Source of the DNA: Pratylenchus scribneri
Taxonomy: Eukaryota > Nematoda > Chromadorea > Rhabditida > Pratylenchidae
Length of the DNA: 64,000 nucleotides
Assembly (NCBI GenBank): GCA_030063045.1
Contig: JAQSEB010000124.1
Coordinates: forward strand, 1 to 64,000
Direction of reading: 5' to 3'
Made by a program: the position numbers and the translations under genes. This document shows, in pieces, positions 50,789 to 61,208 of this stretch. The notes beneath the pieces are model-generated. The model had not been told where the DNA came from and did no database searches. It saw nothing but the letters and a program-made list of their open reading frames with translations. Every line of letters starts with the position of its first letter. Positions within the stretch are counted from its first letter, which is position 1.

Positions 50789-52953
50789 ATGAATTATTAT
50801 TTATTAGCATTAAATTTAGAAAATATGAAATTTATCCATTGGAATTCACGGCTCATTCCTCCTATCGGTTTCTTCCTGAATTTTATTCTTCTATACCTTA
50901 TCCTTAACAAAACACCAAAGGAAATGTGGTTGTACAGTCGAATTCTCTTTCAAACATGCATTTTGGACATTTTTTTCCTTGGTTTCTTTTTCATTGGAAT
51001 GCCGGTTAGTAAAATCAAAAATGGTTTTTTATGAGGATTTTTCAGGATGGGACTCATTAAGAAATTAGTAACAGATATTTTTTAGACATATAAGATATTT
51101 GTAAATTTCGTTTATTTCTCTCATATTTTATTTAATTTTTCTCGAATAAAGTTCCAATTATTTTCTCCTGATGATGGTTATAACATTCATTACCATGGCT
51201 ATTTGATTGAATTTTATTTTAATTTTTTTCACCAATCCGGATTGTGGATATTGTTTCTCGCACAACATTTTTTATTCCATTTGGATATTTTTGGAATTTC
51301 ACTCCAATTTTTCTACCGATATTGCACATTAAATCGGTATGTTTTTTAAATGAATAACTTTTTCCTTCTGTTGTTGATGCAAATTAAATAAAATAAGGCA
51401 TTTTTTTCTCATAGATTATTTTATTTTTCAAATATATTTTGAAGGAATAAAAGCAATTTTTTATGTTAAATAAAAATAAAATATTAGGAGAAATAACAAA
51501 CAAAATGTTTGAATCAAAATGTTTGGATCAAAAATGTTTGGAGAAATAAAAAACAAAAATGTTTGGAGAAAAAAAAACAATAAAAATTAGATATAAATAA
51601 TTATTTTAAATAAAATTAAAATTTTAATTTATCTAAAAATTTTTAAAATTTTTCAGACGTTGTCAAAGAAACTTAAAAAATCAAAAAAAAATTAATAGAT
51701 ACTAATATAAACTTCCTTTTCTTAGTATTTAATTTAATCTATAACTCACTTAATTTATAATTAAAATTATAATATAATTTTAATTTAATAATAAAAATAT
51801 AAATTATTTTATAAAAATAATTTTTAGAGACATCCAAATCAATTTGCCTCGATATTTGCTCCTCTTTTTAATTCCATTTGCATTTAGCTTCATTTCCGGA
51901 ATTCTATTATTTTGTATCTTTCCTGAAATAAAATCATCGAATTCAACCGAAAATTTACCCATTTTATCCTTCAATTTCGAACTAACACCAAGAATTAATT
52001 TATTTTCTGAATCAGCGACATTAATTTTTGCATTTATAATGAGTTTATTTTATGTTTGCACATATTTGATTATTTCTATCTGCGCCATCAAAATGATTCG
52101 TTTTGTGGCTGCAAATGCAATGACTGAACGACTGCTCCAATTGAACAAACAATTGACTCGGACATTGATCATTTGGGTAAGGAATTGAGCAAAATAAATG
52201 GTACCTTTCCGTTTTGCGCAAACCCACCAAAAATTATGAAAAACATGTCCCAGGGGTAATTTTTGGTGCCGATCATGAATCTGTGCCCTGAAATTAAGCT
52301 CACCAATAATTTGGAGTCATATAAAATTCCTATGGTCCGAGCCCTAAAGCCCAAATTCCAACCAAAGCCTTGATTGATACTTTGCCGAAATATTAGCCTT
52401 AATAAAAATGGTCATAACTTTTTTAAATTTTTGAATCTTATGAGAAACCAATGGTAATTTCGTGAACTGCTCATTAAGGCACGTCGAATAAGATATAATT
52501 TTGATAAAATAATTATCAATACTTTTTTTCAAGTTTTAACCCAAAATCCTTATCCTTACTTTTTCAACTTTAAATTTCACCTAACTTACATCGTTACCTG
52601 ATATAGGCAAAAAATGAGCTCATCAGATTCATGATCAGCACTCAAAATTACCTCCAGTAGGACGCGATTTTCATAAATTTTGTTGGAGATGGCCCAAAAC
52701 GGAAAAGTGCCAAATAAATAATCCCATTAATTAATTTTAGGCGTGTATTCCACTTATTTTTCAAGCATCTGTTATTGCTATAATGTTCATTCCATATTCC
52801 ATTGTTTATCAAATACCAGTGGACATCGTTTCAACTTTAATTGGATGCCTTCCATTGTTGAACCCGTTGGCCAGTCTTTGGACTTTTCGCCCATACAGGG
52901 ATGCCCTATTGGCACAATTCAAAAAAATTGGCAACCGAATTATCCCTTTATAA
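50789..52953 (+). CDS. Nematode seven-transmembrane chemoreceptor (Str/Srh-like)
   Basis: Four exons are inferred: 50789-51004, 51152-51336, 51828-52176 and 52741-52953. They sum to 963 nt (320 residues), the usual length for nematode chemoreceptors. TM1 and TM2 are in exon 1 (FFLNFILLYLILNKTPKEMW, then ILFQTCILDIFFLG). The YRY motif after TM3 (QFFYRYCTL) is in exon 2. TM4 and TM5 and the loop LNKQLTRTLIIW before TM6 are in exon 3. TM7 with the NPLASLWTFRPYR signature is in exon 4. These features fit the Str/Srh superfamily of G-protein-coupled receptors on sensory neurons; the exact subfamily is uncertain. Intron 3 contains a transposon (52200-52711). A broken paralogue follows at 53.9 and 56.4 kb. 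Confidence 0.85.
52200..52711. mobile_element. Foldback/MITE element with 8-bp target duplication
   Basis: The ends are diverged inverted repeats (GGTACCTTTCCGTTTTG and CAAAACGGAAAAGTGCC) with arms of about 100 bp. They are flanked by identical 8-bp direct repeats AAATAAAT (52192-52199 and 52712-52719). It belongs to the same family as 6952-7534, sharing the CTTTTCCGTTTTG terminus and an inner TCATGAATCTG/GTGAATCTG region. It sits in a receptor intron. No transposase. Confidence 0.85.
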
Positions 52954-53536
52954 ATTGATGTAATGGATTTGTTTTATTATTAACAAACATTTATTCATGA
53001 AAAAATGAAATTGTAAAAAATTCTTGCAGATAAATCGGCATTTCATAAAAATATAAATGTAATAATACTTTATTCCAATTCCCAAATACTGTCGAAATAG
53101 CTCGGAAAGAGATTTGGGAAAATGCTAGGAATGGGAGTAATAAGACTCAACAAATTCGATTTATTTCATTGGGAAAATTGTAAATATGTGAAGCCAATGA
53201 AAAGTTTAAAATTAATAAAAGACATTAAATTGGGGCAATCAAAAGGGCTTTATATTATACAATAAAATTGCATCAGATTTCACATTTCCCTGCTTGCCAT
53301 TTCCATCAATTTTCCCTCAATATTCCTCATTTCATCTTCATCATTTTACCCCATTTTTCCATGCGTGGGAGGTGGAACAAACGTCGACTTGGATGGACGA
53401 AGCCGACAAATACAAATTTTTACTCATAGAAAGGAAAATTTAATTCCTTATTAATTTTTTTGAACTCTCATGTTTTTATCATATTAGCATTCTCAATATT
53501 ATTTAGCTTTAAAGTATAAACAATTATCAATTATTA

Positions 53537-53560
53537 AATTGAGACATAAACAAAAAACAG
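53537..53560 (+). promoter_or_regulatory. Conserved upstream motif, copy 2
   Basis: AATTGAGACATAAACAAAAA plus ACAG is a diverged copy of the motif at 50643. It lies about 340 bp before the first-exon remnant at 53880. Confidence 0.35.
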
Positions 53561-53879
53561 AAGTAACATTTTTTACTTTACACATCTTTAATTAAATTAT
53601 TTGCGAAATAACAATTAAGTATAAATCAAATCTATATTCAAATTTAATTTAAAGAAACCCAAACATTCAATAAAATTTCAGAAAAATATTCGAATATTTT
53701 CTCGGTTTAGGAAATAAAAATTGTTTTGAAACTTGAAAATAAGAATTTCCTGGATATATTGAATTTTCAATTTTTCATAATTAAACTCTATAATATATAT
53801 GAAGTTTAATGAAAAATTCCGCAAACTAATTTTTTGTACTAAATCAGTACTAGCTTTGAAAATTATGATGTAATTGACG

Positions 53880-53970
53880 GGGCTCATTCTTCCTTAATGA
53901 ATGTTCTTTCCTGAATTTTATTATTATTATTATATTTCTTATCCTCAAAAAACTCAAGTATATGTGGTTG
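53880..53970 (+). pseudogene. Remnant of chemoreceptor exon 1
   Basis: GGGCTCATTCTTCC, TTTCCTGAATTTTATT and TATTTCTTATCC align with exon 1 of the receptor at 50789 (TM1 region), but the frame is broken by stops and indels. It pairs with the 3' remnant at 56340-56619. Confidence 0.55.
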
Positions 53971-54449
53971 TATTAAGATCTTACGGCAATTAACATCAAT
54001 TAATAAGGAAAATATAAATTAATTCGAAATGTCAAATATTTTTTTAGAGTGCGGAATTCTCGGCGAACAATTATTTCTTTTCATCCATTGAGTAAATAAA
54101 ATATTTGGCCATTACCATTTTGAATAAAAAAAAGTGGTATAGATACTAATTGTTTACTTTTAAATTTTTCTTATAATTTCAATTCAATTAAAATGTTCAG
54201 AGAAAAAAATTTTAGCCATTTTTCTTCTCACAAAATACAATAAATAAATTTACTTTTTTAAAATTATTATTTTCTAAAAAATGAGACAAATACATTGCCA
54301 AAAATAGAATAATTTCATCAAATAAATATTTGCCTTTTAATTGTCTTTTAATATAATAATTCATATAGCAATTTAAGAATTGTCCTATAAATTTTTTTGA
54401 ATTATCAAAAAATTAAAAATTTAATATTTGAAAAAATTTTATTGCAAAA

Positions 54450-55714
54450 ATGATTTATCATGGTGATGGATATTTCACTTTCCTGCTGAATAATGATTGG
54501 CTAAGTTTGTCAAATATTCTCATCACTTTGTCGGCTATTCTATTCTTCATCAATCCGCTTCGTAAAATTTCCGAATCTAGAACGGCATTGATATTGATGT
54601 TAAGCAAGGTTGGTGAAAAATATGAATTTTATTAATCATTTACGCAAAGAATATTTATATATTTTTATCTTAAAATTTATTATAAACCGGTTTAATTAAA
54701 ATCAATATTAAACCGGTTGAAAAATTTAATATTTTATCAAAAAATTAAGGAAATTTCATCATTATTGTTTATTGTACTTTATTTTGTTGATGAATTTGGG
54801 ATGACTAATGGCATTCGGACTGAAGATTTCCAATATATTTATTATATCTATACAGTGCCATTGATTTCCATTCGCCTGCATTTGGTTGCGTTGGCCTGGA
54901 GCCGGTTACATGCAGTCTATTTCCCATTCAGCTATTCAAATTGGGCCAATAAAAAGTAAGTCAACATCCAAAATCAAATAAATATTTTTTTAGATTCCTG
55001 CAAAAATGTTGCATTTTCATTTGGATCATTTCCGCAATATTGACTCCAATTTCCTTTTATGTTGAAAAAAACGAAATTTACGATTTTCCATTGATACTTT
55101 TTTCACGTAAATATTGGTTGGACAGAATTCCCGTCTATATTTCAATGGGCTTTTATGTGTTATTTTCGGCCAAATTGATTTGGAAATGTAATAAAATATG
55201 CAAAAATTAATAAATAGATTATTTTTCGGAGTAATTCATTCTAATAAGTTCATTTTCGACTAAACCAATTTTTGTTGAATTTTCAGACAAATTTATGTCA
55301 AATTCCCATATGAATGGAACGACTATGATGGAAAAGGATCATTCCAAAATTTCGTTGGCCTGTTTGTTCAGCCTAATCCCATATATATTTGACACCGTTT
55401 TGCTCTTTATAATTCAGTCCAGTAATTTCAACAAACAATCCGATGTAGTGAAGGATGTGATTATCACCCTAAAATTGCCCATCTTCTATATTTCACATAT
55501 TTCCGAGGAGATTTGCCTGACAATTATTTGTGATGATTTTTGCCGTCTAGTTCGCGGCCAATTCCGTTCAATTTGTGCATGCACATTTTGGTGCATTTCC
55601 TTGGGTCATTGGAAATTCAATGAGAATAAAGTGACCGTAGCGAATGCATCTATTAGAATTAGCTCATGGGAAAAAATTCGTAAAAAATGTGTTGTTGATG
55701 TGAACAATCGATAA
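54450..55714 (+). CDS. Second seven-transmembrane chemoreceptor (Srx/Srw-like)
   Basis: Four exons are inferred: 54450-54608, 54750-54955, 54994-55187 and 55287-55714. They sum to 987 nt (328 residues). The motif ALAWSRLHAVYFPFSYSNW at the end of TM3 replaces the DRY box and is typical of Srx/Srw-like receptors rather than the Str type. Hydrophobic segments include ILITLSAILFFIN, LLFIVLYFV, CCIFIWIISAILTPISFYV, IPVYISMGFYVLFSA, LACLFSLIPYIFDTVLLFII and a C-terminal ICLTIICDDF region. Expected role: sensory G-protein-coupled receptor. It lies between the two surviving ends of a broken Str-like gene. Intron 1 contains an AAACCGGTTT / AAACCGGTT inverted pair near 54,690. Confidence 0.8.
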
Positions 55715-56015
55715 ATATAATTACATATATTATTTGAAGATATTTATAACATTTGTAATGATTAAAAATGATAATGGCATAAAATATTATATTTAAATGA
55801 ATTTTTAATATATTTCTAATGCAATTTAATTTTAGAATTGATCAAAGTCGGTTTTTTGATCGTTTCGATTTTCGGTTTAAAAAAAATTCGGTATCTCATC
55901 TCAAGTCCAAATTCTCCCTCATAGACAGGAAAATTTAATTCTTAATTAATTTTGTACTCTTTTTTTTTCATTTTGGCATTTTCGATATTATTTGGATTTT
56001 GAATATTAACAATTA

Positions 56016-56040
56016 AATTGAGAACGTAAACACAGAACAG
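56016..56040 (+). promoter_or_regulatory. Conserved upstream motif, copy 3
   Basis: AATTGAGAACGTAAACACAG with AACAG is a third version of the motif, upstream of the 3' receptor remnant at 56340. Confidence 0.35.
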
Positions 56041-56339
56041 AGTTGACATTTTCTATCTTTACCTCTGCACTCTAATTAAATTATTTGTGGAATGGCTATT
56101 ACGTGTAAATTCCAATCTATATTCAAATTTATTTACTGAAATCAGACATTCAATATATTTTGAAAAATATTCAGATATATAAGTTAATATTATCCATCAG
56201 AAATAAAAATGCAACTAGAAATTCCATACTTTTTAATATTTTTATTTTTTTAAATAATTTATACTTATTAGTTGAAAAATTTCTGCATGAATTTTTAAAC
56301 CAAATAAATAATGAAATATAGCTTAAAAATATGAATAAA

Positions 56340-56619
56340 AACAATTGACTAGGACATTGATCATTTGGGTAATAAATTGAATAACAAATAGTCTCCTATC
56401 ATTTATAAATTTTCAGGCAAGCATTCCGCTTTTTTGCAAGCATTGCTTTTAGTTTTATTATTAATTCCATTATCTGAAACAGTGCACAATATTCTTTCAA
56501 TTTGGCTTGGAAATTTTCCACTGTTCAACCCGTTGGCTAGTCTTTTAACATTTCGTCCTTATAGAGATGTACTATTGGCACAATTCAAAAAAATTGGCAA
56601 CCGAATTGTGCCTCTATAG
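56340..56619 (+). pseudogene. Remnant of chemoreceptor 3' exons
   Basis: ACAATTGACTAGGACATTGA and the following intron start match the end of exon 3 of the receptor at 50789. The last exon then keeps an open frame to the end with FNPLASLLTFRPYR and KKIGNRIVPL, almost identical to its paralogue. A small deletion after GCAAGCATTCCGCTTTT puts a TAG in the original frame, and exons 2 and most of 3 are gone. Confidence 0.7.
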
Positions 56620-57448
56620 AATTTTATATACATTGATTTGTTTATCATTAAATGTTATTTATTGTTGAAAAAGCAATGAAAATATCAAAAATTTTGTGAA
56701 AATAAATCAGTATTTTAATGATGCAATAAAAAGTTGTCAAAATTAAGAATTAACTATTTTTGCACTCAATGTTTTTACAAATTGGAACTTTCCCAGTATT
56801 TTTTGACGTTAATTATTAACAATTTCATTGAGACGTAAATAAAGAGCAGGTGGAATTTACTTTTTCACCTCCGTAATTAAATATTCATGAAATGCCAGTT
56901 TTTCAGAATAGTAAATTCCAACTTGAATTTAACTTGTTGGATAAAGGAATATAACTATTAAGAATATTTTTGAAAATAATTTCTGAGGTGTCTGTAATTT
57001 TACATCATCCCAGCGAGACTTCAATAAAAATCTAATAATTCAAAAAATTTTCAAATAGTCGATTATTTTTAATAAAAAAAAAATTATGACGAATTTTATT
57101 TATAAATTTCTCGATTTTTTTATTCACCATATTAATTCAAAACAGTAGAAGGCATAAATTTGAACATTTTTATATATTTACAAGTTGAATGAAAAAATCG
57201 AAGAAAAAACGTGAATGACGTTTTTCATTTTATCTTTTTATGGTTTATCAGAATTAAAAATTACATTAATCGCGAAACCATTTAGAATCAGAACCGGCAA
57301 TCCGCATTTCATACAAATTTGCTAATTACACTTTGAGGAAAAAATTCAAATGGTATTAGACATTTTAATTTTCATTGGCTTTAAATGATTACAATTTGAT
57401 GGGATAAATATTCTTTTCATCATCCTTGTTTTTACTTCTTTCATTATT
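56620..57448. other. Intergenic, with motif copy 4
   Basis: AT-rich spacer between the receptor remnant and the peptide gene. At 56825-56850, TCATTGAGACGTAAATAAAG plus AGCAGG repeats the upstream motif, with no receptor exon after it. Nothing else is recognised. Confidence 0.45.
56825..56850 (+). promoter_or_regulatory. Conserved upstream motif, copy 4 (orphan)
   Basis: The copy most similar to 50643, followed by TTTCACCTCCGTAATTAAAT like the other copies. The downstream gene appears to be lost. Confidence 0.35.
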
Positions 57449-57976
57449 TCACTTCTTGCCCAACGAAATAGCTGAAAAATGTTTCATTAGAGAAAAAAAA
57501 ATGAATTTATTTATTATAAAATTCCTAAAAATTATTTAATACAATATTTTGCGTTATAATTAAAACATTAAATAATTAATTATAAAAAATTATTAAACAA
57601 AAATTCTAAAATTCTACCGCAGCATAGATTCTTGCATTCCCGCAGCCAGCCACAATCAGTGATCAGCGGAACGCAGGCTTTGCTGAATATGCCGCAAGCA
57701 TCGTCGGCTGCCACTTCTACAGAAATTAAAACAAATTTTAAAATTTATAATTTAATTTAAAAAATAAAAAATAAATAATAAATTTGGTTATAGTTTTAAA
57801 TAAATCATAGATCTCCAAAAAATGATTGTTTGCTTTATTATTTTTTGAAAACTCCTTTAATAGAAGAGAAATTGATGAATGTGACATAAATAATAAAATG
57901 CACCTTGTTTGAAGAATACATTGCAAGCGATGAGCAGCAGTAATCCGAAAACCAGCAATTTGGGAGTGAAGAACAT
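57449..57976 (-). CDS. Small secreted six-cysteine peptide precursor
   Basis: Three exons are inferred: 57904-57976, 57618-57716 and 57449-57471. They sum to 195 nt (64 residues) with matching phases. Residues 1-20 (MFFTPKLLVFGLLLLIACNV) are a strong signal peptide. The mature part holds six cysteines spaced C-x6-C-x6-C-x5-C-x3-CC. The precursor ends LGKK, a Gly followed by two basic residues, which is the usual C-terminal amidation signal. The exon is much richer in GC than its surroundings, which supports coding. Without the last splice the frame would run on into an AT-rich tail, so the three-exon model is preferred. The pattern resembles small disulfide-rich peptides (defensin- or knottin-like) but does not match a spacing I know. 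Hormone, antimicrobial or effector roles are all possible. Confidence 0.7.
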
Positions 57977-58419
57977 TTTTAATAGTTTAGTATTTGAAGA
58001 AAATGTTATTTTTCTAAAAATATATGTATATAAAAATGTTTTAAAATGTGCAAAAATTTGTTAAATATACAATTAAATTGAAAATAATTAATTTGTAAAA
58101 AATATTTAAGTTGTTAAAACATTTCGTAATTTCAATATTACAAATATTTATAATTACTAAATACTTCACAAAATAAACTCCGTCCATATTTTGTTTGAAT
58201 GAGAATGAAAATCTGAAAAATGGGAAGAAAATAGTTTATAGAGGATTGATCGGATTTTCTTTGATGTCAACAACAGCAGCAGTTGTCCTTTCCTCCAATC
58301 TCACTTTCAATTCACCAACTGCTGCTGGAGGCAGTTGGGGTGTATAATGGTGGAGAAAAAGACCCGCCGAAAAGCCATTGAGGCCTGCAGCATGTGTGTG
58401 AATAAAAGGTCTCTATTTT
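57977..58419. other. Intergenic, with a GC-richer stretch at 58.26-58.40 kb
   Basis: Probably contains the promoter of the minus-strand peptide gene. Bases 58,260-58,400 are richer in GC, with CAG/CTG runs (acaacagcagcagttg, aactgctgctgg). They may be an undetected exon, but no frame could be tied to neighbours. Confidence 0.35.
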
Positions 58420-58924
58420 TTGATAAAAATTGAGAAATCAAATGCCAATCACAGATTAAATTTGAAAAAATTTATTGCCGATGAGTTAAGAATTAAGATT
58501 ATTGGAAAATATTTGAATATTTCCTCCTCCTCTTATTATCAAAGTAAAATGAAATTTTTTGGAACTTTGATGGAGGAGACTGATTCTTTGTTTAGTTCCA
58601 TTAGGCAAAATTTTGAATTTTTTCATTCTCTTATCATGGCCATGTTCTTCACGTCTTTGAAGTTTGGACAGCTCTTTGTTGACAATAATTTTTTTCTTTT
58701 CAAATTTTCAAAAGTTTAGGAAAAATAAATCACCCTTCTCTAAAAATCCGAATTTTAGTAATAAGCAAATTCATACGAAAGATAAAAATGTAAATGATTA
58801 TATAAATGAATTTAACAATTGCAAAATTAATGAAAACGATGCAATTTTAATGGAAAATAAATCAAGGATAATTTGTGGTTCTTTCAATATGGAATATTTT
58901 GCCAAAAATAAATGTCAATTTTGA
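58420..58924 (+). CDS. Hypothetical protein, possibly frameshifted, dispersed family
   Basis: Two overlapping open frames cover 58420-58719 and 58664-58924. The first reads NANHRLNLKKFIADELRIK ... MEETDSLFSSIRQNF ... FFTSLKFGQLFVDNN; the second reads KNKSPFSKNPNFSNKQIH ... CKINENDAILMENKSR ... MEYFAKNKCQF. They are probably one gene joined by an intron or broken by a frameshift, but no in-phase splice was found. No domain recognised. Degraded copies lie at 2290-2410, 3990-4200 and about 60,700-60,850. It converges on the RING-H2 gene at 58980-59256 with about 55 bp between them. Confidence 0.45.
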
Positions 58925-58979
58925 TGGTAAATTTCCATCTCTCCAACTTCAAATATAAACTTTCACGGCTTTGGCTTTT

Positions 58980-59256
58980 TTAAACTCTCATCAATTTTGC
59001 ACGACAAATTGGGCATTTATTATTGTTCCTGCAAATAAATTTATTAATTTTTTATTATTTAGATCTTTTCTTGCCTGTTATCTTGCATACAATCCCAATG
59101 GAAATAATGCTAAAATAAAATTAATTTTATTATGTAAATTATAAATTTTTTATTTTAATGATATTTTTGACGCACTCCGCAATAAAGTCGTTCCAATTTA
59201 TCATCATTCTCAAAATCAGCCAAACAAATTGCACATTCCTTTTCATTTTTATCCAT
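58980..59256 (-). CDS. Mini RING-H2 finger protein, copy 1
   Basis: Three exons are inferred: 59176-59256, 59075-59109 and 58980-59028. They sum to 165 nt (54 residues). The product is essentially only a RING-H2 domain. The zinc ligands follow C-x2-C-x14-C-x1-H-x2-H-x2-C-x9-C-x2-C (CAIC, LYCGHYFHWDC, KCPIC). RING-H2 domains bind two zinc ions and recruit ubiquitin-conjugating enzymes, so this is a likely E3 ligase or adaptor. Intron 2 uses a GC donor (AACAG|GCAAGA) with a normal CAG acceptor; only that splice joins the final CPIC in frame. Most RING-H2 proteins are larger, so extra upstream exons cannot be excluded, although an ATG directly precedes the domain. Copy 2 is at 60920. Confidence 0.8.
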
Positions 59257-59310
59257 ATTTATAATATTTTTACCAAAAATTGCAACTAAAAAATATATAC
59301 AATGGTACTC

Positions 59311-59357
59311 TTCAACGGGGGGGGGGCAAAATTTTAAGAGGGGGGGGGGGGGGGGGG
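59311..59357 (+). repeat. Two poly-G tracts (10 and 18 G)
   Basis: A run of ten Gs at about 59317-59326 and a run of eighteen Gs at 59340-59357 sit in otherwise AT-rich DNA. They could form a G-quadruplex, and the true length may differ because such runs are hard to sequence. Confidence 0.8.
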
Positions 59358-59396
59358 CACCCGAAAATTTATTATTCTGCCTCCCCCGGTACTTAG

Positions 59397-59575
59397 AGAA
59401 TCGAAAAATAGTACGGGAGGGAATTCTAAACCCTAAAAGTCTAACCTACCCTAAACCTAACCCTACCCTACTCTAAACCTCATTAGGGATCTTGATAAAC
59501 CTTATTTAGGGTTTAGGGTAGGGTTAGGATAAGATTAGGGTATAATTCTTTCTTGACTACTTTCCTATTCTCTAT
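59397..59575. repeat. Foldback repeat with telomere-like motifs
   Basis: CCCTAAACCTAACCCTACCC on the left and TTAGGGTTTAGGGTAGGG on the right are reverse complements around GGGATCTTGATAAACC. The TTAGG/TTAGGG-like units are irregular, so this is interstitial telomere-like sequence or a foldback element rather than a telomere. Confidence 0.7.
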
Positions 59576-59682
59576 TTTGGCTCAATTGGCAGAATTGCGC
59601 GAGCCACTTAAATCTTTGAATTTAAGGCTTTCACCTCAACCCCTTATTATTATCTTTCGCCAATCCCAATTCTCAATCTCAC

Positions 59683-60000
59683 AGTCAGATTCCCATTCCG
59701 ATTGCGCATTCCCATTGCCCATTCTATAACCATTTTACAAACTAAAAAGATCAGAGCTTTGTATTTACCTCAAAAAAGCAAAAACAAAAACGGGTAAATA
59801 GGCAATTTGAATTGGGCAATGAATGGGCAACAAATCTCACGAGTCAGATTTCCATTCCAATTGCGCATTCCCATTTCCTATCCAATATCCACTTTACAAA
59901 CCAAAAAGATCAGCCGTAACCGTAAAGGCAAAAACAAATTCGAGTAAATGGGCAATTGAGCACGGAATGGGCAATAATAAATCGTAATTTTCTTTAACGG
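59683..60000. repeat. Two-copy tandem repeat, period about 159 bp
   Basis: AGTCAGATTCCCATTCC at 59683 recurs as AGTCAGATTTCCATTCC at 59842. It is followed in both by ATTGCGCATTCCCATT, TTTACAAAC and AAAAAGATCAG. The copies have diverged. No coding frame. Confidence 0.75.
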
Positions 60001-60919
60001 AATAATACTGTAGTTTAAGCTGAATAAAAGGAAAAAAAATATGTTTTCCCCCTGTTTTGTATTTCGCCTAATTAATTACGCTTGTTTTGTGTTTTACTAA
60101 ATTCATATAGTGCCCAAATTACTCTCTTTCTCGGCGACTGATTTTTAGAATTTAATAAAAATTCTCAAATTTTCTTAAGCAATCTGATATAAATTGAATT
60201 CTGTTTTTCTGTATACATTAGTGTAGTCGATTTTTTTTTGTTTATTTTAATTTAATTTAATTTAAAAAATAATTTGTCCTTATTATTTTGTTGATTTGAC
60301 GAGTTGATTTTAGATTTTATGAATAAAGAAAAAAAAAACTAAAAATTGAGAATCGAGCAATGAACGAAGCAGCAGATGTGGAGGCCATTTTTGATGATTG
60401 ATGTAAAAAAAGAACAGCTTACATTCTATTTGGACAGCTTCACAATTAAATAAGTCAAATCCGGTGGAGAGAGAACATATAATTAACATAAGTAAATCTT
60501 TCGATTGCGTCAGAATTTTAGACCAAAAATTATTCATCAAAAGCATAAATTTTACAATTTGGGACAAAATCTTTTAATAATTATTCAAATAAATGAAAAT
60601 TTTCAATGTAGTCCGAATTAGTCCTCCAACATTCATAGAGACCAAAATTGATAAAATTGGATTGAAATATGGCATTTTTGCAATTGAACAAATTTTGACA
60701 TGAATTCTTTGAATTTTAATAATAAGCCAAATCATAGGAAAAATAAAAATGATATGCATAAATTATTGAAAACGATGGACTTTTAATAGAAAATAAAGCC
60801 AAGGTTACATTTTGTAGTTCTTCTTTAAATATGGAATATTTATGCCAAAAAAAGCTAGGCTGAAAGATGAATCAATTTTGTGGTAAATTTCTTTCTTTCC
60901 AATTTCAAATATAATTTTT
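60001..60919. other. Intergenic with relic of the 58.4-kb ORF
   Basis: Bases about 60,700-60,850 match 58,750-58,910 (AATTTTAATAATAAGC, GAAAACGATG, TTTTAATAGAAAATAAA, ATATGGAATATTT) but carry stops. With the RING-H2 gene that follows, this is the second half of a segmental duplication. Nothing is recognised in 60,001-60,690; the minus frame at 60310-60567 has no identifiable domain. Confidence 0.55.
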
Positions 60920-61208
60920 TCACGGCATTGATAAAGTTATCACATTTTCACGACAAATTGGACATTTAAAATGGTTATATTTCCTGCAAATAAATATAAT
61001 TTTTTTTAATTTAGATCTTTTCTCGCCTGTTATGTTGCATACAATCCCAATGGAAATAATGCTAAAATAAAATTAATTTTATTATGTAAATTATAAATTT
61101 TTTATTTTAATGATATTTTAAAATTTGACGCACGCCGCAGTAAAGTCGTTCCAATTTATCATCATTCTCAAAATCGCCCAAACAAATTGCACAATGCTTT
61201 TCATCCAT
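60920..61208 (-). CDS. Mini RING-H2 finger protein, copy 2
   Basis: Three exons are inferred: 61134-61208, 61027-61061 and 60920-60983. They sum to 174 nt (57 residues). The zinc-ligand pattern C-x2-C-x14-C-x1-H-x2-H-x2-C-x9-C-x2-C is intact (CAIC, LYCGHYFHWDC, KCPIC). Compared with copy 1 the N-terminus is two residues shorter (MDEKHC against MDKNEKEC), and the C-terminus differs (CRENVITLSMP against CRAKLMRV). Intron 2 again has a GC donor (AACAG|GCGAGA), so this unusual splice site predates the duplication. Both reading frames remain intact after divergence, which argues that both are under selection. Expected role: ubiquitin ligase or adaptor module. Confidence 0.8.

Noticed and set aside
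59577..59650. Full tRNA gene
   Set aside because: An A-box-like D-arm is visible, but the anticodon loop is not seven bases and no proper T-arm or acceptor pairing was found.
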